Counted from the stretch's first letter, positions 55,195 to 63,566 are shown. The stretch: 64,000 nucleotides of DNA from Pseudomonas denitrificans (nom. rej.) (GCF_008807415.1 NZ_CP043626.1:6672501-6736500), one strand, 5' to 3'. The notes: generated by a model from the letters alone, not told the origin. Numbers and translations: made by a program.

Positions 55195-55339
55195 ATGTCA
55201 CCTTTGGACGGGCTGCAGCCCATCGTTTTTGTGCAGGCGCGCAGCGGAAAGGCGCGCTACCTGAGGCCCCGAGCACTGCCGGGAGCGCACAGAAGGCGAA
55301 GTTTCCCGGTCGAAACCTGCCTACCAGCCTGCCAGAGCC

Positions 55340-55500
55340 GTTAAATATGTCAAACGAATTCGACGCGGGCCGTCAAAAATAATGGCCGAAATCCTGTCTT
55401 ACAATTATTCTATCTAATTGTTTTTAAAGGATTTATTGTAATATCTCGACGTGCTGAAAAGTCCATTATTTAAAACGCCTGGTCATAATGGTGAAAAATT
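55340..55500. promoter_or_regulatory. AT-rich regulatory region upstream of the amidotransferase gene
   Basis: About 160 bases far more AT-rich than the surrounding DNA, between the amidotransferase start and the GGDEF gene end. It contains an inverted repeat TTACAAT / ATTGTAA (55400-55441). No ORF longer than a few codons is credible. It probably holds the amidotransferase promoter and could bind a nucleoid protein such as MvaT. Confidence 0.45.
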
Positions 55501-55578
55501 CTGCACGCTTTTTCACGGCAGCCGTTCAGGATCGGCAACGCCCGCGCAGGCGGCACGCTCTGCCTCGCGGGTTTGCCC

Positions 55579-57249
55579 TCAGTGGCACTCGATACGGTTA
55601 CGGCCGTTCTGCTTGGCCCGGTAGAGCGCGCTGTCGCTGCGGGAAAGCCCGGCCTCGGCAGACGCGTCGCTGGCTTCCAGCGCAGCGATGCCGATGCTGA
55701 TGCTCAGCGGGATGCGCTGCCCGCCCTGCATCAGCGGCTGCTCCAGCAATTGCTGCTGCAGGCGTTGGGCGAAGACCTGGGCGGCGGCAACGTCGGCATC
55801 CCCCAGCACCACGGCGAACTCCTCGCCACCCATGCGCCCGGCGAAGTCGACGCGACGAATGTCACGCCCGAGGATGCTGGCGAAGTGGCGCAGGGCCTCA
55901 TCGCCGACGGCGTGGCCCCAGCGGTCGTTGATCGCCTTGAAGTGGTCGATATCGCACATCAGGATCGCTGCGTGGTGCGTCGTCGAGCGCTGCACGCGGC
56001 CTAGCTCCGCCTCGATCAGGCGCATGAAGTGGCCACGGTTGGGCAGTTGCGTGAGGAAGTCGGTGGTGGCCAGCACCTGCAGCTCGGCTTCGATGCGTTT
56101 GCGTTCGGTGATGTCGGTGATGAAGCCGTGCCAGATCAGGGTGCCGTCGGCCACGCGCTTGGGGTGCGCGTTGCCCTGGCGCCAGAGCGTACCGCGCCCG
56201 GCGATCTGCACGCGGTATTCGTGCCGCCACGGTTGCAGGAGGGCGGCGGAGGCCTCCAGCGAGGCAAGGCAGGCCGGCAGGTCCTCGGGGTGGATCAGGT
56301 CGCGCAGGAACACGGAGTTGTGCTGCATCTGCTCGGCCGCAATGCCATAGATGTCCATCACCCCGGCACTGACATAGGGGAAGGTGCCGGTGCCATCGGG
56401 CAGGCGGCGGAACTGGAAGACCATGCCGGGTATTTCATTGGTCAGGTCGGTGAGCAGCTCCACGCTTTCGCGCAGTTGCTCGGCCATGCCGCGCAGGGCG
56501 GTGATGTCGGTGGTGGTGCCGAGCATGCGCAGCGCGTTGCCGGCGGCATCGCGCTCGACCACCTTGCCGCGGCTGCAGACCCAGAGGTAGTGGCCGTCCT
56601 TGTGGCGCAGGCGATGCTCCACCTCGTAGGCCTCGGTGCGGCCCTCGAAGTGATCGCGCATGGTGTTCTGCACGTACTCGAGGTCGTCCGGGTGCAGGCG
56701 CGTGTAGGCGTCCTCGATGCGGCTGCCGATCTCGTCCTCGGCGTAGCCCAGCAGGGACTTCCAGGCGCTGGAATAGTGGATCTCGCCGGTGGGCACGTGG
56801 CGATCCCAGATGCCGGTTCCGCTGCCGTCCACCGCCAGGGCCATGCGCCGCTCGCTTTCCTTCTGTGGCATGCGGGCGCGGTCGAGCAGGGCCTCGCCCA
56901 GCTCCAGTACATCGTCCAGCAGCGTCTGCTGTTGCTGGCTGAGCGACTGGTCGCCATTGCCCAGCAGCAGCAGGCGCGCCTGGGGGAAGCCTTCCTGGTC
57001 GCGCAGCGTCTGGCTGGCCAGCAGGTTCAGGAGCTGGCCCTGGTGGCTCAGCGGGCTGGTGGCGGCATTGAGGGACAGCAGGGTAGCCAGAGAGAGGGCG
57101 CCGGCACCGTCGATGCCGAGCTGGCCGAGCAATTGGCCGCGCATGTCGATGAGCAGGATGGCGCAATCGCCACCCGCATGGCGGGCGAGACGCAGCAGGC
57201 CGTCGTATCGCCCGTACTCCTGTACCCCAGCTTTACTGGAAGTTCGCAT
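55579..57249 (-). CDS. PAS-PAS-GGDEF diguanylate cyclase
   Basis: A 556-residue cytoplasmic signalling protein. An N-terminal region of about 125 residues is poorly conserved. It is followed by two PAS domains (about residues 130-260, with HYSSAWKSLLGYAEDEIGSR, and 265-390). The GGDEF domain is at about 395-556. The active site is GGEEF in RMGGEEFAVVLG, and an RxxD inhibitory site (RRVD) lies five residues before it. The enzyme should therefore synthesise c-di-GMP with product inhibition. No EAL domain is present. The signal is unknown. Confidence 0.92.
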   Translation of the reverse strand: MRTSSKAGVQEYGRYDGLLRLARHAGGDCAILLIDMRGQLLGQLGIDGAGALSLATLLSLNAATSPLSHQGQLLNLLASQTLRDQEGFPQARLLLLGNGDQSLSQQQQTLLDDVLELGEALLDRARMPQKESERRMALAVDGSGTGIWDRHVPTGEIHYSSAWKSLLGYAEDEIGSRIEDAYTRLHPDDLEYVQNTMRDHFEGRTEAYEVEHRLRHKDGHYLWVCSRGKVVERDAAGNALRMLGTTTDITALRGMAEQLRESVELLTDLTNEIPGMVFQFRRLPDGTGTFPYVSAGVMDIYGIAAEQMQHNSVFLRDLIHPEDLPACLASLEASAALLQPWRHEYRVQIAGRGTLWRQGNAHPKRVADGTLIWHGFITDITERKRIEAELQVLATTDFLTQLPNRGHFMRLIEAELGRVQRSTTHHAAILMCDIDHFKAINDRWGHAVGDEALRHFASILGRDIRRVDFAGRMGGEEFAVVLGDADVAAAQVFAQRLQQQLLEQPLMQGGQRIPLSISIGIAALEASDASAEAGLSRSDSALYRAKQNGRNRIECH

Positions 57250-57431
57250 CCGATAGCAGCTTCTTCAACGGAGGATGGGCGTAGTTCTGGATTGTGCTCC
57301 GCGCCGGACATGCGGCAGGCGGACGCAGGTGGCTTTATGAAATCACGGCGGCTCAGCGGCCACAATCTCCACCTGCGACATGGGCGACGAGCGCACCTCG
57401 CCCGCCGCGTCTGCGACGGGCGAGGAGGGCG

Positions 57432-57776
57432 TCAGTTGATGAGCTGGTCGATCAGCACGGCGTTGGTGTAGATCAGGCTGCCGTCGCGGGCGCTGTGGCC
57501 GACCAGGTGGAACTGCCCGCGGTGCTCGGCGCCGCCCAGGTACACGCGGAACATGCAGTCCGCCAGCGGGCCGACCGCTTCGGGCATGTGCAGGTCGAGG
57601 GTGCGCAGGTCGGCGTCCACCATCATTTCCTTCTGGCCGTTCTCCTGCAGGTACACCTCGGCCTGCTCCAGGTGCAGGCGGTCCTCATCGGTCAGGTAGA
57701 AGCGGATGTCTTCCAGCGGCGTGGGCTTCTGCTCGGCGGTGGTCTTGCACCAGCCTTCGAGGGTCATTGCGCTCAT
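57432..57776 (-). CDS. Conserved hypothetical protein of 114 residues
   Basis: A soluble acidic protein with GAGG about nine bases before the ATG. It has no signal peptide or membrane span. Recognisable only as a Pseudomonas-type hypothetical: MSAMTLEGWCKTTAEQKPTP, MPEAVGPLADCMFRVYLGG and a C-terminal LIYTNAVLIDQLIN. It lies 182 bases upstream of the cyclase gene in the same direction. No function can be given. Confidence 0.7.
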   Translation of the reverse strand: MSAMTLEGWCKTTAEQKPTPLEDIRFYLTDEDRLHLEQAEVYLQENGQKEMMVDADLRTLDLHMPEAVGPLADCMFRVYLGGAEHRGQFHLVGHSARDGSLIYTNAVLIDQLIN

Positions 57777-57884
57777 GGTGAGGTGCCTCCGTGGTTCGCG
57801 TAGGGATACAACGCGTCGTCGCAGAGTTGGACCGTTTCGCTGGCAGGTTCGCTCACTTTTTGTTCAAGACAGCATTCGGGACAT

Positions 57885-57911
57885 AAAAAAAGCCGCTCCA
57901 ATGGAGCGGCT
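57885..57911 (-). terminator. Rho-independent terminator, minus strand
   Basis: A perfect 10-bp stem (AGCCGCTCCA / TGGAGCGGCT) with a one-base loop as written. The A run at 57884-57890 reads as a T tail only on the minus strand. It would end transcripts coming from the oprD side, 234 bases after the oprD stop, or a separate small RNA in that gap. Confidence 0.85.
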
Positions 57912-58144
57912 CGAAGGACGTCGAAGGAGCAATCACAATATCAACGTCAGGAGTTGTCTTCCGCAGGGAAAGTGCGGAAGCGGGAAGATGGGGTAATTCT
58001 AGAAAGTTGCAGCGGCGGGATAAACCGTTATTCCGGGAAGAGACTTTCTGCACGGGCGTAATAATCTCGCCTGGACACGGGGCAAACTTTCAGACGAATC
58101 CGAAAGTTGCCCCGCTCAATAATTCAGCGAATGTTCGTGCTGAA
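57912..58144. other. Gap between oprD and its distal terminator, with hairpins
   Basis: A 233-base stretch with no credible gene. It holds an imperfect inverted repeat at 58079-58113 (GGGGCAAACTTTC / GAAAGTTGCCCC) and a smaller hairpin near 57969-57989 (TTCCGCA / TGCGGAA). It may be a long oprD 3' untranslated region or a small RNA. Confidence 0.5.
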
Positions 58145-59473
58145 TTACAGGATCGACAGCGGGTATTCGACGATCAGGCGCAGTTCGTTGTTGTCGGCTT
58201 CACCCTGGTCGGCGTTGGCGCGGTGGAAGGCCTGACGCACGCGGAAGGACAGGTCCTTCGCCGGGCCTTCCTGGACCACGTACTTGGCTTCCAGGTCGGT
58301 CTCGTGGTGGCTGCCGTCCTCGCCGTACATGCCGGCGTAGCTGCCATCGGCGTCGGCGTGGCTGCCGTCGATGCCGGTACCGTTGATGTAGCGGGCCATG
58401 AAGCTCAGGCCCGGTACGCCGTAGGTGTCCATCGCCAGGTCGTAGCGCACCTGCCAGGAGCGCTCGCCCGGACCGTTGAAGTCGGAGTACTGCACGGAGT
58501 TGGCGAGGAACACCGAGTCACCGGTGGCACCGTCGCCGTCGTCGCCGAAGCCGACGTAGTCGAACGGGGTGTCGCCGTGGACCTTCTGGTAGGCCAGGGT
58601 GACGGTGTGCGCCTGCAGGAAGGAGTAGGCGGCTGCCAGCGACCAGGTGGTGTTGCTGATCTCGCCGGCCTTGGCCTGGCCTTCGTCGTTGGTGCGGTAG
58701 ATGTTGAAGTCGAAGGCCAGCGACTGGTCATCGGCGACCGGCAGCACCCAGTTCACGTTGCCATAGTACTGGCGCCAGATGTCCTTGAACTCGGAGCCGT
58801 ACAGCGAAACGCTCAGGTTGTCGTTGATCGCGTACTTGCCGCCGAGGAAGTCGACGTCGCTGGTTTCCACGCCGGCATAGGCCGCCCACAGGCCGCCGTC
58901 GCGGGCGGTGGTGACCGGGCTGGTGCCGGAGGTGAAGTGACCGGCTTCCAGGTCCAGGCCTTCGATTTCGCTGCTGAACAGGTTGAAGCCCGACGCAGTC
59001 TGCGGGATCAGGCGGGTGCCGCCGGCGGCGAACACCGGAGCGGTCGGCTGCATGTCGCCGAATTTCAGCTCGGTCTTGGAGATGCGCACTTTCAGCGCGC
59101 CACCGGCCTTGCCGTAGTCGTCATCCGGCTTGCCGTCGTTGCCGACCGGCAGGTTGCCGGTGCCCGCGCGGCCACGGCCGGCATCGAGCTTGATGCCCAG
59201 GTAGCCGAAGGCGTCCACGCCGAAACCGACGGTGCCCTGGGTGTAGCCCGAGGAGAAGTTCGCCAGGAAGCCCTGGGTCCAGTCGCGGTTGTCGGCTTTG
59301 CCGTTCTTGCCGTCGTGGTCGTAGTAGTAGTTGCGCAGCAGGACGTCGAACTTGGCGTCCTCGACGAAGCCCTTGGCATCGGCCTGATCGGTGACGAAGG
59401 GTTCGGCGCTGGCGAACTGGCTGGCGGCGGCGGAAACAGCGAGCACGATGGCGCTGCGTTTGAGGTGCTTCAT
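58145..59473 (-). CDS. OprD-family outer-membrane porin
   Basis: A 442-residue specific porin. A signal peptide (MKHLKRSAIVLAVSAAAS...) ends ASA. The mature part begins FVTDQADAKGFVEDAKFDVL with the conserved LLRNYYYDHDGK strand. Alternating beta-barrel strands and a C-terminal VEYPLSIL follow. GRGRAGTG is the basic constriction-loop segment typical of OprD/Opd proteins. The substrate (amino acid or aromatic acid) cannot be determined here. The start at 59473 gives the normal OprD N-terminus; the longer frame was rejected. Confidence 0.92.
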   Translation of the reverse strand: MKHLKRSAIVLAVSAAASQFASAEPFVTDQADAKGFVEDAKFDVLLRNYYYDHDGKNGKADNRDWTQGFLANFSSGYTQGTVGFGVDAFGYLGIKLDAGRGRAGTGNLPVGNDGKPDDDYGKAGGALKVRISKTELKFGDMQPTAPVFAAGGTRLIPQTASGFNLFSSEIEGLDLEAGHFTSGTSPVTTARDGGLWAAYAGVETSDVDFLGGKYAINDNLSVSLYGSEFKDIWRQYYGNVNWVLPVADDQSLAFDFNIYRTNDEGQAKAGEISNTTWSLAAAYSFLQAHTVTLAYQKVHGDTPFDYVGFGDDGDGATGDSVFLANSVQYSDFNGPGERSWQVRYDLAMDTYGVPGLSFMARYINGTGIDGSHADADGSYAGMYGEDGSHHETDLEAKYVVQEGPAKDLSFRVRQAFHRANADQGEADNNELRLIVEYPLSIL

Positions 59474-59923
59474 GGATATTGCCCCTAGAGTCTTGGAGGA
59501 CCGGCTCGATGAAGTGCGTGAGAACCGGACGTTTTTATAGGCAGGCACAATGAATCCGAACGTGGATTGACCACGGCGGAAAGTCGCAGGAAGTTGCGTT
59601 GGCATTGTTGCAGTTAACTGGCTTTGTATTCCCCCACGAATTGCTCCAAGCGTGGGAGAGCCGACGTCATAATGCCGAAAGAGTTCGCCGTTTAAATCAC
59701 GGATTATGAAAAGGTCTATGTCTCAAACTGTAATAATCAGGACGTTGGTCGAGTTGACATAACGCATTTGGAAGTTCCGCGTATATAAGCAATGTCACTG
59801 TTTCCGGGGGCTGCGGGCACGGTGACATGGCGCGCATCGGGGCGATGCGGCTAAGCTGCGCGACCCGGCCGCCGCACCCGCTGCGGCGACGTGCCCCATT
59901 CACCGACAGCAGAGATTTGTCCC
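59474..59923. other. Divergent intergenic region, oprD and ridA
   Basis: 450 bases containing the promoters of oprD (-) and ridA (+). Moderately AT-rich between 59600 and 59800. No credible ORF, tRNA or terminator was seen. A TTGACA hexamer at 59754-59759 has no -10 at a proper distance. Confidence 0.5.
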
Positions 59924-60301
59924 ATGACGCCTACCTTCATCCCCGACGCGGACCCCGAATCCATCTCCTCCGACGTCGCCGGCTTCGGCGGCCTGCTGGT
60001 TTCCACGCAGATCCCCACCCTCGAGGACGGCAGCCTGGAACTGGGCGACATCAAGGCCCAGAGCGTGGCGACCCTGCGCAGCCTGCAACTGGCCCTGGAA
60101 AAGGCCGGTAGCGGCCTGGACCACGTACTGCACCTGACCATCTACCTCACCAGCATGGCCGACCGCGCCGCGTTCAACGAGGTGTACTGCAGCTTCTTCG
60201 CCAAGCCCTACCCGGTGCGCGCCGCCGTCGGTATCTCCGAGCTGGCCGTCGAGGGCATGAAGGTGGAAGTCACCGCCATCGCGGCCAAGCGCGCGGGTTG
60301 A
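59924..60301 (+). CDS. RidA/YjgF-family protein
   Basis: A 125-residue RidA-like protein, trimeric deaminase of reactive enamine/imine intermediates. The N-terminus (GFGGLLVSTQIPTLEDG) and central VATLRSLQLALEKAGSGLDHVLHLTIYLTSM match the family. The C-terminal RAAVGISELAVEGMKVEVTAIA ends without the usual PxG-cap. The Arg (RAAVGISEL) that binds substrate carboxylate in RidA is present. The start at 59924 was chosen over an in-frame ATG 33 bases upstream because the family begins there. Confidence 0.88.
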   Translation: MTPTFIPDADPESISSDVAGFGGLLVSTQIPTLEDGSLELGDIKAQSVATLRSLQLALEKAGSGLDHVLHLTIYLTSMADRAAFNEVYCSFFAKPYPVRAAVGISELAVEGMKVEVTAIAAKRAG

Positions 60302-60379
60302 TCTCTCCGTCCCGCAGGATCGGGCCGCTCTGCGGCCCTTTCTTTATGTGTTGCGCTTCTTCGACCTGAGCACGTCTCT

Positions 60380-60470
60380 GGTTCGCGAGCAAGCTCGCTC
60401 CTACAGGTCCACGCCATGCTGCTCTGCGTAGGAGCGAGGGGGACGCCTGGTTCTTGCTCGCGAACAGTCC
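60380..60470. repeat. Pair of inverted REP sequences (REPIN-like)
   Basis: A GTTCGCGAGCAAGCTCGCTCC unit at 60381-60401, extending to CTACAG, is followed about 25 bases later by an inverted copy (GTAGGAGCGAG ... CTTGCTCGCGAAC, 60428-60464). The motif is the common pseudomonad REP. The pair lies between ridA and the RiPP operon. Confidence 0.85.
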
Positions 60471-60700
60471 CCGCTCCAAACCCTCCCGAATGTATTCCTT
60501 TGTATCCACCGCTCCCTGAGCGGACACACGCATACAAAAGCCTCCAGACGCCGATACGTCCGCGATACATCACTGCGGCGAAATAGCCCTACCCGAACGA
60601 CACGGCGCAACGGCTGGGAAACCTCCAGTGCCTCGTTCCAGGGATTCGCCCTTGCGGCATTACTCGGCGCAGCAAGCGCCACAGCATCTGGAGAAGCAGC
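60465..60700. promoter_or_regulatory. Leader region of the RiPP operon
   Basis: About 235 bases between the REP pair and the precursor ATG. A GGAG ribosome site lies at 60691-60694. Near-repeated CGATACGTCCGCGATACATC at about 60560-60580 could be an operator. No secure promoter, CueR box or ECF site was recognised, although copper control would be expected by analogy. Confidence 0.4.
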
Positions 60701-61225
60701 ATGACTCGTACCTCGAAGACTCAACTGGGCCTGATCGCTATCGCGCTGGCTGGCGGCTTGAACATGGCGTCCTCCGCTTTCGCCGTCGAAGCCCTGCCGC
60801 AGGGCTACCAGCTGGCTTCCGCCGCCAAGGCCGGCGAGGGCAAGTGTGGCGAGGGCAAGTGCGGTGCCAACGAGGCCAAGGCCAAAGCCAAGGTGAGCCA
60901 GGGCGAAGGCAAGTGCGGCGAAGGCAAATGCGGTGCCGACGGCGCCCAGGCCAAGGCCACCGGCGCCGAGGGCAAGTGCGGTGAAGGCAAGTGCGGCGAT
61001 GCCTCCTTTGCCCGCACCGATGCCGATCACGACGGCCGCGTCTCCCGCGCCGAACTGCTGGCCGTGGCACCCAAGGCGGGCGCGGAGTTCGACGCCATCG
61101 ACGCCAACCACGACGGCTATCTCTCCGAGGCCGAGGTCTACCAGTTCCGCAAGAACCAGTTCGACTCCAACGGCAAGCCTTTCCCGTCCGACCTGTACAG
61201 CAAGCTGAGCCAGGCCAAGAACTGA
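60701..61225 (+). CDS. HvfA/bufferin-like RiPP precursor with EGKCG repeats fused to two EF-hands
   Basis: A 174-residue secreted peptide. A signal peptide covers about residues 1-29 (ends AFA). Residues 46-99 carry six EGKCG motifs in three adjacent pairs (Cys 49, 54, 72, 77, 93 and 98), separated by short Ala/Lys-rich linkers. Residues 107-118 and 134-145 are canonical EF-hand loops ([12 protein letters not shown] and [12 protein letters not shown]). In the HvfA and bufferin families, Cys in EGKCG motifs is converted by an MNIO enzyme into thiooxazole or oxazolone-thioamide groups that bind copper. The two genes following are the maturase and its partner. The fusion to EF-hands is the unusual feature: it suggests that calcium binding or a folded module accompanies the metallophore. 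Modification and metal are inferred, not shown. Confidence 0.87.
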   Translation: MTRTSKTQLGLIAIALAGGLNMASSAFAVEALPQGYQLASAAKAGEGKCGEGKCGANEAKAKAKVSQGEGKCGEGKCGADGAQAKATGAEGKCGEGKCGDASFARTDADHDGRVSRAELLAVAPKAGAEFDAIDANHDGYLSEAEVYQFRKNQFDSNGKPFPSDLYSKLSQAKN

Positions 61226-61284
61226 CCGACGCTGCCCCTCCCCGAGCCGATGGCCGGGGAGGGCACTTCGCCAAGGAGACTGCC

Positions 61285-62130
61285 ATGACCCCTTCCGTAC
61301 CCCTGCAGGGAGCCGGCCTCGGCCTGCGCCGCGCGATGCTGCCTGACCTGCTGACCCTGGACGACCGCGCCGTGGACTTCCTCGAAGTCGCCCCGGACAA
61401 CTGGATCGGCGTCGGCGGGACCTATGGTGAAGGGCTGGCCCGCCTGGCCGAACGCTTCCCGCTGTCCTGCCATGGCCTGTCGCTGTCCCTGGGCGGGCCG
61501 GAACCGCTGGACCATGTATTCCTCGGTCGCGTCCGCGAATTTCTCGACCAGCACCAGGTACCGCTGTTCAGCGAACACCTGAGTTACTGCTCCGACGAAG
61601 GCCACCTCTACGACCTGATTCCCATGCCCTTCACCGACGAGGCCGTGCGCCACATCGCCAGCCGCATCCGTGAGGTGCAGGACGTCCTCGGTCGCCGCAT
61701 CGCCGTGGAAAACATCTCCTACTACGCCGCGCCCTACCAGGCGCTGAGCGAGATCGACTTCCTCCTCGCGGTGCTCGGCGAGGCTGACTGCGACCTGCTG
61801 CTGGACGTCAACAACCTCTACGTCAACGCCCACAACCATGGCTACGACGCCGCCGGCTTCCTGGCCCGCGTGCCGGCCGAGCGCGTCGCCTGCCTGCACG
61901 TCGCCGGCCATTACGACGAAGCGCCGGACCTGAAGATCGACACCCACGGCGCCGCCGTGAAGGACGACGTCTGGAGCCTGCTGGCCAGCGCCTACCAGCA
62001 CCTGGGCAGCGTCCCGACCCTGCTGGAACGCGACTTCAACCTGCCGCCGCTGGCCGAGTTGCTCGGCGAAGTAGCCACCATCCGCCACCTGCAAACATCC
62101 GCGCGCCGACCGGAGGTGCGTCATGGCTGA
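61285..62130 (+). CDS. MNIO (DUF692) RiPP maturase, HvfB/BufB-like
   Basis: A 281-residue multinuclear non-heme iron oxidative enzyme with a TIM-barrel fold that modifies Cys of the precursor. An AAGGAG site lies six bases before ATG. Conserved metal-ligand candidates occur in family-typical positions: His63 ([11 protein letters not shown]), Glu97/His98 (FSEHLSYC), Glu142 (AVENISYY), Asp174 (LLLDVNNLY), His183/185, His205/209 (LHVAGHY), Asp219/His221 and Glu248. The protein starts [11 protein letters not shown], as many MNIO maturases do. It overlaps the partner gene by eight bases. Confidence 0.92.
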   Translation: MTPSVPLQGAGLGLRRAMLPDLLTLDDRAVDFLEVAPDNWIGVGGTYGEGLARLAERFPLSCHGLSLSLGGPEPLDHVFLGRVREFLDQHQVPLFSEHLSYCSDEGHLYDLIPMPFTDEAVRHIASRIREVQDVLGRRIAVENISYYAAPYQALSEIDFLLAVLGEADCDLLLDVNNLYVNAHNHGYDAAGFLARVPAERVACLHVAGHYDEAPDLKIDTHGAAVKDDVWSLLASAYQHLGSVPTLLERDFNLPPLAELLGEVATIRHLQTSARRPEVRHG

Positions 62131-62896
62131 GACCTTGCGCGAGCAGCAGTTGCGCATGACCCGCTACATCCGCGACCCGCAGGCCAACGAGCCGCCGCCC
62201 GGCATCGAGGCGCGGCGCCTGGCGGTGTACCGGCAACTGTTCTTCGGCAACCTGCAAGCGCTGCTCGCCGGCAACTTCCCGGTGCTGCATGCCAGCCTGC
62301 CAAGTGAACAGTGGCAGGCGCTGACGGAGGATTTCTACGCCAGCTTCCACTGCCAGACGCCGCTGTTCACCGAGGTGGCCGGCGAGTTCGTCGAATACCT
62401 GGAGGGGTGCAGCGAGCAGCCCGGCTGGGTCGCTGAACTGGCGCACTACGAATTCATCGAGACCGCGCTGCTGCTCAGCGACAACGCCGAGCCGGCCCAC
62501 GACCCGGACGGTGACCTGCTCGAGGGTGTGCCGCTGCTGTCAGCGCTTGCCGCGCCGCTGGCTTATGCCTGGCCGGTCAGCCACATCGGTCCGCAACACA
62601 TTCCCCTGGACGCCCCGGCCGAACCGACACTGCTGCTGGTGCGCCGGGATACCGACCTGAAGGTGTACTTCTCGCGTCTGGCCCCGTTGGCCCATGCTCT
62701 GCTGGTGTCGCTGCAACAGTGGCAGCTCACCGGTCGCCAACACCTCAAGGCGCTGGCTGAAATCGCCGGCGTCGAACCGGCCGCCATCGAAGGGCAGGGC
62801 GTTGCCCTGCTGGGCAGCCTGAAAGAACAGGGCGTGGTGCTCGGCACCCGCCCGAATTGCACCACTCCACGTCGTCCCCCGTTGCATCGCCCCTGA
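62123..62896 (+). CDS. DUF2063 partner protein, HvfC/BufC-like
   Basis: A 257-residue protein with the N-terminal DUF2063 domain ([40 protein letters not shown]). A RiPP recognition element-like C-terminal half follows. In HvfABC and related systems this partner binds the precursor leader and is required with the MNIO enzyme. The start ATG 62123 overlaps the maturase stop region. No DoxX-type membrane protein, often the fourth gene, follows. Confidence 0.9.
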   Translation: MAETLREQQLRMTRYIRDPQANEPPPGIEARRLAVYRQLFFGNLQALLAGNFPVLHASLPSEQWQALTEDFYASFHCQTPLFTEVAGEFVEYLEGCSEQPGWVAELAHYEFIETALLLSDNAEPAHDPDGDLLEGVPLLSALAAPLAYAWPVSHIGPQHIPLDAPAEPTLLLVRRDTDLKVYFSRLAPLAHALLVSLQQWQLTGRQHLKALAEIAGVEPAAIEGQGVALLGSLKEQGVVLGTRPNCTTPRRPPLHRP

Positions 62897-62908
62897 AGGA
62901 GAAGCGTC

Positions 62909-63331
62909 ATGACCGACACCCTGGCAACCGTGATCTACACCGCCCACACCCACACCACCGGAGGTCGTGATGGTCGCGGCCAGACCACCGACGGTGAACT
63001 GGACCTGCCCCTGAGCCCGCCCGGCTCCGGCCGCCCCGGCACCAATCCCGAGCAACTGTTCGCCATCGGCTGGTCCGCCTGCTTCATCGGCGCCCTGCGC
63101 CGCGCCGGGCAGAAGCTGAACGTGCGCCTGCCGGCCGATGTGGCGGTGGACGCCGAAGTCTCCCTGGGCAACACCGCCGACGGCGGCTTCGCCCTGGCCG
63201 CCCAGCTCACCGTGCACCTGCCGGGGCTGGAGGCCGAGGACAAGGCGAAGCTGGTCGACGAGGCGCATCAGATCTGCCCGTATTCCAAGGCTTCGCGCGG
63301 CAATATCGAGGTGGGGTTCGTCATTCCCTGA
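62909..63331 (+). CDS. Ohr/OsmC-family organic hydroperoxide resistance protein
   Basis: A 140-residue peroxidase of the Ohr subfamily. The two redox cysteines are Cys58 (GWSACFIGAL) and Cys123 (QICPYSKASRGN), and Arg20 and Glu48 fit the catalytic Arg/Glu positions. It reduces organic hydroperoxides using lipoylated proteins in characterised Ohr. It starts 13 bases after the BufC-like gene and shares its direction, so it is probably in the same transcript. No OhrR regulator is adjacent. Confidence 0.9.
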   Translation: MTDTLATVIYTAHTHTTGGRDGRGQTTDGELDLPLSPPGSGRPGTNPEQLFAIGWSACFIGALRRAGQKLNVRLPADVAVDAEVSLGNTADGGFALAAQLTVHLPGLEAEDKAKLVDEAHQICPYSKASRGNIEVGFVIP

Positions 63332-63352
63332 TCGATCCCTTGTCCACAGGGC

Positions 63353-63386
63353 AGCCCGCGCACCGTCATCGGTGTGCGGGCTTTTT
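63353..63386 (+). terminator. Rho-independent terminator after the ohr gene
   Basis: A 13-bp stem with one internal mismatch (GCCCGCGCACCG / CGGTGTGCGGGC), a four-base loop and a T5 tail. It ends the RiPP-ohr transcript. Confidence 0.85.
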
Positions 63387-63402
63387 CGCTCGCTCGGCGT
63401 CC

Positions 63403-63566
63403 CCTGTAGGAGCAACTGTCTTCTTCTGATAGATCGTGCCTTGGCTCCCTAACCCTCTCCCTTCGGAGCGGGGCGTGCAGCCAGGGCGGGGGAGAGGGTA
63501 TGCCCCGGCGCGATATTTCAGGCAGGTGCCATGCCCGCGATCCGCCCATGGGGCGCTCCTACAGTT
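63403..63566. repeat. REP-like composite element with nested inverted repeats
   Basis: An outer pair, CTGTAGGAGC (63402-63411) and GCTCCTACAG (63556-63565), flanks an inner pair, TAACCCTCTCCC (63450-63461) and GGGAGAGGGTA (63489-63500). The whole is about 165 bases with MITE-like symmetry. The right arm overlaps the stop codon of the mocR-type gene (63559-63561). Confidence 0.7.

Noticed and set aside
56029..57471. 480-residue plus-strand open frame opposite the PAS-GGDEF gene
   Set aside because: Antisense to an unambiguous GGDEF protein.
57853..58053. 66-residue minus-strand frame between oprD and the 114-residue gene
   Set aside because: It runs through the terminator stem and its T tail, so it is not a credible coding sequence.
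59754..59759. TTGACA hexamer as an oprD/ridA promoter element
   Set aside because: No -10-like hexamer occurs 16-18 bases away on either strand; likely chance.
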